This document shows positions 61,867 to 64,000 of a stretch of 64,000 nt of DNA, piece by piece. How positions within the stretch are numbered: the first letter of the stretch is position 1; each line of letters starts with the position of its first letter. Where the stretch lies: positions 587,024 through 651,023 of the forward strand of contig NZ_JPJI01000026.1 of NCBI RefSeq assembly GCF_000732625.1, in the 5' to 3' direction. This stretch comes from Nonlabens ulvanivorans (GTDB lineage: Bacteria > Bacteroidota > Bacteroidia > Flavobacteriales > Flavobacteriaceae). A program made the position numbers and the translations under genes. The notes below the pieces were generated by a model that was given only the letters and a program-made list of their open reading frames with translations, was not told where the DNA came from and searched no databases.

Positions 61867-62674
61867 AAACTGTAGAAGTCTCGTATATGCTGGTAAATCA
61901 TACTGTGCAGACTGTGGTGCAAAATGGATTGAAAAACGTATCACAATGCGCAATGTAGGTGCTGATGTCGCAGACATGTATCTGGGAATAGATACTAAAT
62001 TTGGACGTAATTTCATAGACCTTTTCACTAAACCACACCACGTCATTAATGGATATATAAAAGGTGCCCGCATGAACTATGTAGACGCCATACGATATGT
62101 CTTTATCGCTATTTTCATGAGTGGTATCTATATGTTTGTTGTGAAAACTTTTAATATCGACATAACCGCAGGCCTTGCCAATAACGATGAATTTTACAGA
62201 TCATTAGGTTATACTGAAGAAAGAATAGCCGAAACCAATGTAATGAATGGTAAAGTTTTTGATTTTGTCACTAAGTATCAAGGCTTAATCATTTTCATGA
62301 CCTTACCTATACTAGCGTTTATAGGACGTATTACGTTCTGGAAAAACAAGAAATACAACTTTACAGAGCATCTGGTATTTCATATGTACACTTACAGTCA
62401 TTTTGTAATTGTAACAACTCCTATATCAATATTATTAAGTTTTATTAATGTAGATATTTTAATGGCGTGGTCCATGATGGCATACCCGATGCTATTCATA
62501 TACAATACTTATTGCTATAAAAAATGCATGTATTTAAACTGGCAAGAAGCTATCCTTAAAGCACTTATCGCTATTCTGATATCGGTTGCTCTTGCAATAA
62601 CTTCATTTTTAGCAGGTATAATAATTACTATAATAGTTGTTGTTATTTATAAAAAATATGTGAATCCAGCTTAA
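61850..62674 (+). CDS. DUF3667 zinc-ribbon membrane protein, second copy
   Basis: 274 aa, a paralogue of the preceding gene. It has the same order: zinc ribbon (Cys5, Cys8, Cys19, Cys22), MYLGIDTKFGRNFIDLFTKP, INGYIKGARMNYVDAIRY, and membrane helices ending IIITIIVVVIYKKY. The shared INGYI-x-G and (K/M)xYV(N/D) stretches identify a tandem duplication. The ATG overlaps the 3' end of the first copy by 17 nt, so translation is coupled. The function is unknown. Confidence 0.83.
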   Translation: MERNCKNCRSLVYAGKSYCADCGAKWIEKRITMRNVGADVADMYLGIDTKFGRNFIDLFTKPHHVINGYIKGARMNYVDAIRYVFIAIFMSGIYMFVVKTFNIDITAGLANNDEFYRSLGYTEERIAETNVMNGKVFDFVTKYQGLIIFMTLPILAFIGRITFWKNKKYNFTEHLVFHMYTYSHFVIVTTPISILLSFINVDILMAWSMMAYPMLFIYNTYCYKKCMYLNWQEAILKALIAILISVALAITSFLAGIIITIIVVVIYKKYVNPA

Positions 62675-62691
62675 GAATAGATTTACAAATA

Positions 62692-62707
62692 CGCTTTCGC
62701 GAAAGCG
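62692..62707. repeat. CGCTTTCGCGAAAGCG palindrome, intergenic
   Basis: Perfect 16-mer in the 56-bp gap between the convergent DUF3667 and ABC-exporter genes. Confidence 0.92.
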
Positions 62708-62730
62708 AACTCACAACAAGGTATTTGAAA

Positions 62731-64000
62731 TTATGCGACCTCTTCTTGAGCAAATTGAACCTCATAAAGATTTTTGTAATAGCCATCTTCCTTTTGAAGA
62801 AGTTCTAAATGCGATCCTATTTCAACAATTTGACCAGAATCCATCACAATAATCTTATCGGCTTTTTTAATAGTAGCCAGCCTATGAGCTATAACTATTG
62901 AAGTACGGTTCTTTGTAATCTTTTCTGTAGCAACTTGTATTAATTGCTCACTATAACCATCTACAGAACTTGTTGCTTCATCTAATACGAGAATACTAGG
63001 ATTAGACACATATGCCCTTAAAAAGGCGATTAACTGTCGCTGACCAGAGCTTAACATCACGCCACGCTCCTTAACATTATAGTGGTATCCACCAGGTAAT
63101 GACGATATGAATTTATGGACACCTATTTCTTTAGCAGCATTTACAACGTCATCTTCTGTTATATTAATATCGTTGAGTGTAATGTTATTAAGTATCGTGT
63201 CTGCAAACAGGAAAACATCTTGAAGGACCACAGCAATTTCTGATCGCAAGCTGTATAAATCATAGTCCTTTGTATTTACACCATCAATTAAAATATCGCC
63301 AGCATCTATCTCATAAAACCTAGATAGCAAATTAATGATTGTTGATTTACCAGCACCTGTAGCCCCAACAATAGCAACAGTGTTTCCAGGATTAACTTTA
63401 AAACTAATACCTTTGAGTACAAGTTCATCATCAACATAACTAAATTTTACGTCTTCAAAAACAATTTCACCTTTAAGATGATTAGCCTGCACATTACCAG
63501 TGTTTTCAATAGTAGAGTCTGTGTCTAATATACCAAATACTCTATTTGCTGCCACCATACCCATTTGCAGCGTGTTAAACTTATCTGCGATCTGTCGTAG
63601 TGGTCTAAAGAGCATTTGAGCTAGCTGTATAAACATTACAATGGTACCAATTTGCAAACTAGCATCTTCTAATGTTTCACTAGAAACCATCAACTTAAAA
63701 CCTAAAAACACAATTAGTGCTATCGTTATACTTGAAGCCATTTCGGCAATAGGGAAGAATATAGAATTATACCACACCGTTTTAACCCATGCATTACGAT
63801 GCTTATCATTAATTTCTTTAAACTGGTCGTACTCTACTTTTTCACGATTAAAAATCTGAACGATTTTCATTCCAGTTACTCGTTCTTGAACAAAAGAATT
63901 TAAATTACTTACCTGATTACGCACATCTTCAAATGCCTTTTTCATTGCCTTTTGAAAAACCCGAGTTGCATAAAGTATAAAAGGCATTACAATTAGAGAA
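62731..64000 (-). CDS. ABC exporter, permease-ATPase (partial)
   Basis: About 422 codons of the C-terminal part; the frame stays open through the window edge (upstream codons read SLIV ahead of MPFILYATRVFQ), so the N-terminal membrane helices are missing. The remaining membrane part includes FPIAEMASSITIALIVFLGF. The ATPase domain has Walker A GATGAGKST, Q-loop VVLQDVFLFADT, signature LSSGQRQ, Walker B ILVLDEATSSVD and switch His in VIAHR. It is similar in build to the exporter at 16632 and may pair as a heterodimer with another half. The substrate is unknown. Confidence 0.9.
   Translation of the reverse strand, partial: SLIVMPFILYATRVFQKAMKKAFEDVRNQVSNLNSFVQERVTGMKIVQIFNREKVEYDQFKEINDKHRNAWVKTVWYNSIFFPIAEMASSITIALIVFLGFKLMVSSETLEDASLQIGTIVMFIQLAQMLFRPLRQIADKFNTLQMGMVAANRVFGILDTDSTIENTGNVQANHLKGEIVFEDVKFSYVDDELVLKGISFKVNPGNTVAIVGATGAGKSTIINLLSRFYEIDAGDILIDGVNTKDYDLYSLRSEIAVVLQDVFLFADTILNNITLNDINITEDDVVNAAKEIGVHKFISSLPGGYHYNVKERGVMLSSGQRQLIAFLRAYVSNPSILVLDEATSSVDGYSEQLIQVATEKITKNRTSIVIAHRLATIKKADKIIVMDSGQIVEIGSHLELLQKEDGYYKNLYEVQFAQEEVA

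Overview
The window looks like chromosomal DNA of a marine-type member of the Flavobacteriaceae (Bacteroidota). The evidence is low GC, Bacteroidota-style promoters (TAnnTTTG -7 boxes) instead of clear Shine-Dalgarno motifs, type IX secretion (T9SS) C-terminal domains, SusC/TonB-style outer-membrane receptors with carboxypeptidase-regulatory domains, GLPGLI, DUF5686, DUF3276 and DUF1573 proteins, and a long NusB. A palindrome, CGCTTTCGCGAAAGCG, recurs through the window both inside and between genes. From memory it is typical of the Nonlabens/Dokdonia part of the family, but the genus is an inference. No rRNA, tRNA, CRISPR array, transposase or prophage was found, and no gene-free stretch exceeds 300 bases.

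Layout. 1-6.8 kb: ruvX (partial), dapD, then a lipopolysaccharide/glycan cluster with a GT9 heptosyltransferase-like gene, two GT2 genes, a further glycosyltransferase-like gene, a WaaP-like kinase and a GT4 gene. 6.9-13.4 kb: a lipoprotein, a TsaC/YciO family gene, cca, pepT, a beta-barrel protein, DUF1801 and SRPBCC genes. 13.5-18.4 kb: the leftward group leucine dehydrogenase-nusB-DUF1573-yajC and a divergent ABC exporter. 18.5-22.1 kb: a PUR-alpha-like protein, a large M14 peptidase and a small membrane protein. 22.1-24.7 kb: rtcB RNA ligase divergent from a WYL-domain regulator, with a structured rtcB leader. 24.9-36.1 kb: DUF5686 outer-membrane protein, TPR, T9SS and MORN lipoproteins, an orphan conserved protein, an alpha/beta hydrolase, a CDP-alcohol phosphatidyltransferase and two thioredoxin-fold lipoproteins.

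36.2-40 kb is an iron-uptake unit (TonB siderophore receptor plus PepSY reductase-like protein) whose promoter is flanked by two inverted copies of a 22-bp box. 40-45.8 kb: pcm, whose conserved N-terminus extends upstream of any normal start codon, and a tight rightward operon (Gfo/Idh/MocA, serine hydrolase, 3-hydroxyacyl-CoA dehydrogenase, DUF1015, YggS). 45.8-49.6 kb is a leftward three-gene module: a small acidic Cys-containing secreted peptide, a GLPGLI protein and a TonB-type barrel, with an inverted repeat and tandem 8-mers upstream. 49.7-55.7 kb: DUF2721, a CotH/T9SS protein, a lysozyme-like protein and mltG-GNAT-dapF. 55.9-64 kb: a DegP-type protease, csaA, a thioredoxin-like gene, DUF1599, folP-cdaA followed by two tandem DUF3667 zinc-ribbon membrane proteins, and a truncated ABC exporter.

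Most of the window is envelope-related housekeeping. The loci most worth a second look are rtcB/WYL with its 7-nt-loop stem, the peptide-GLPGLI-TonB module, the twin box at the siderophore receptor, and the genome-wide palindrome.
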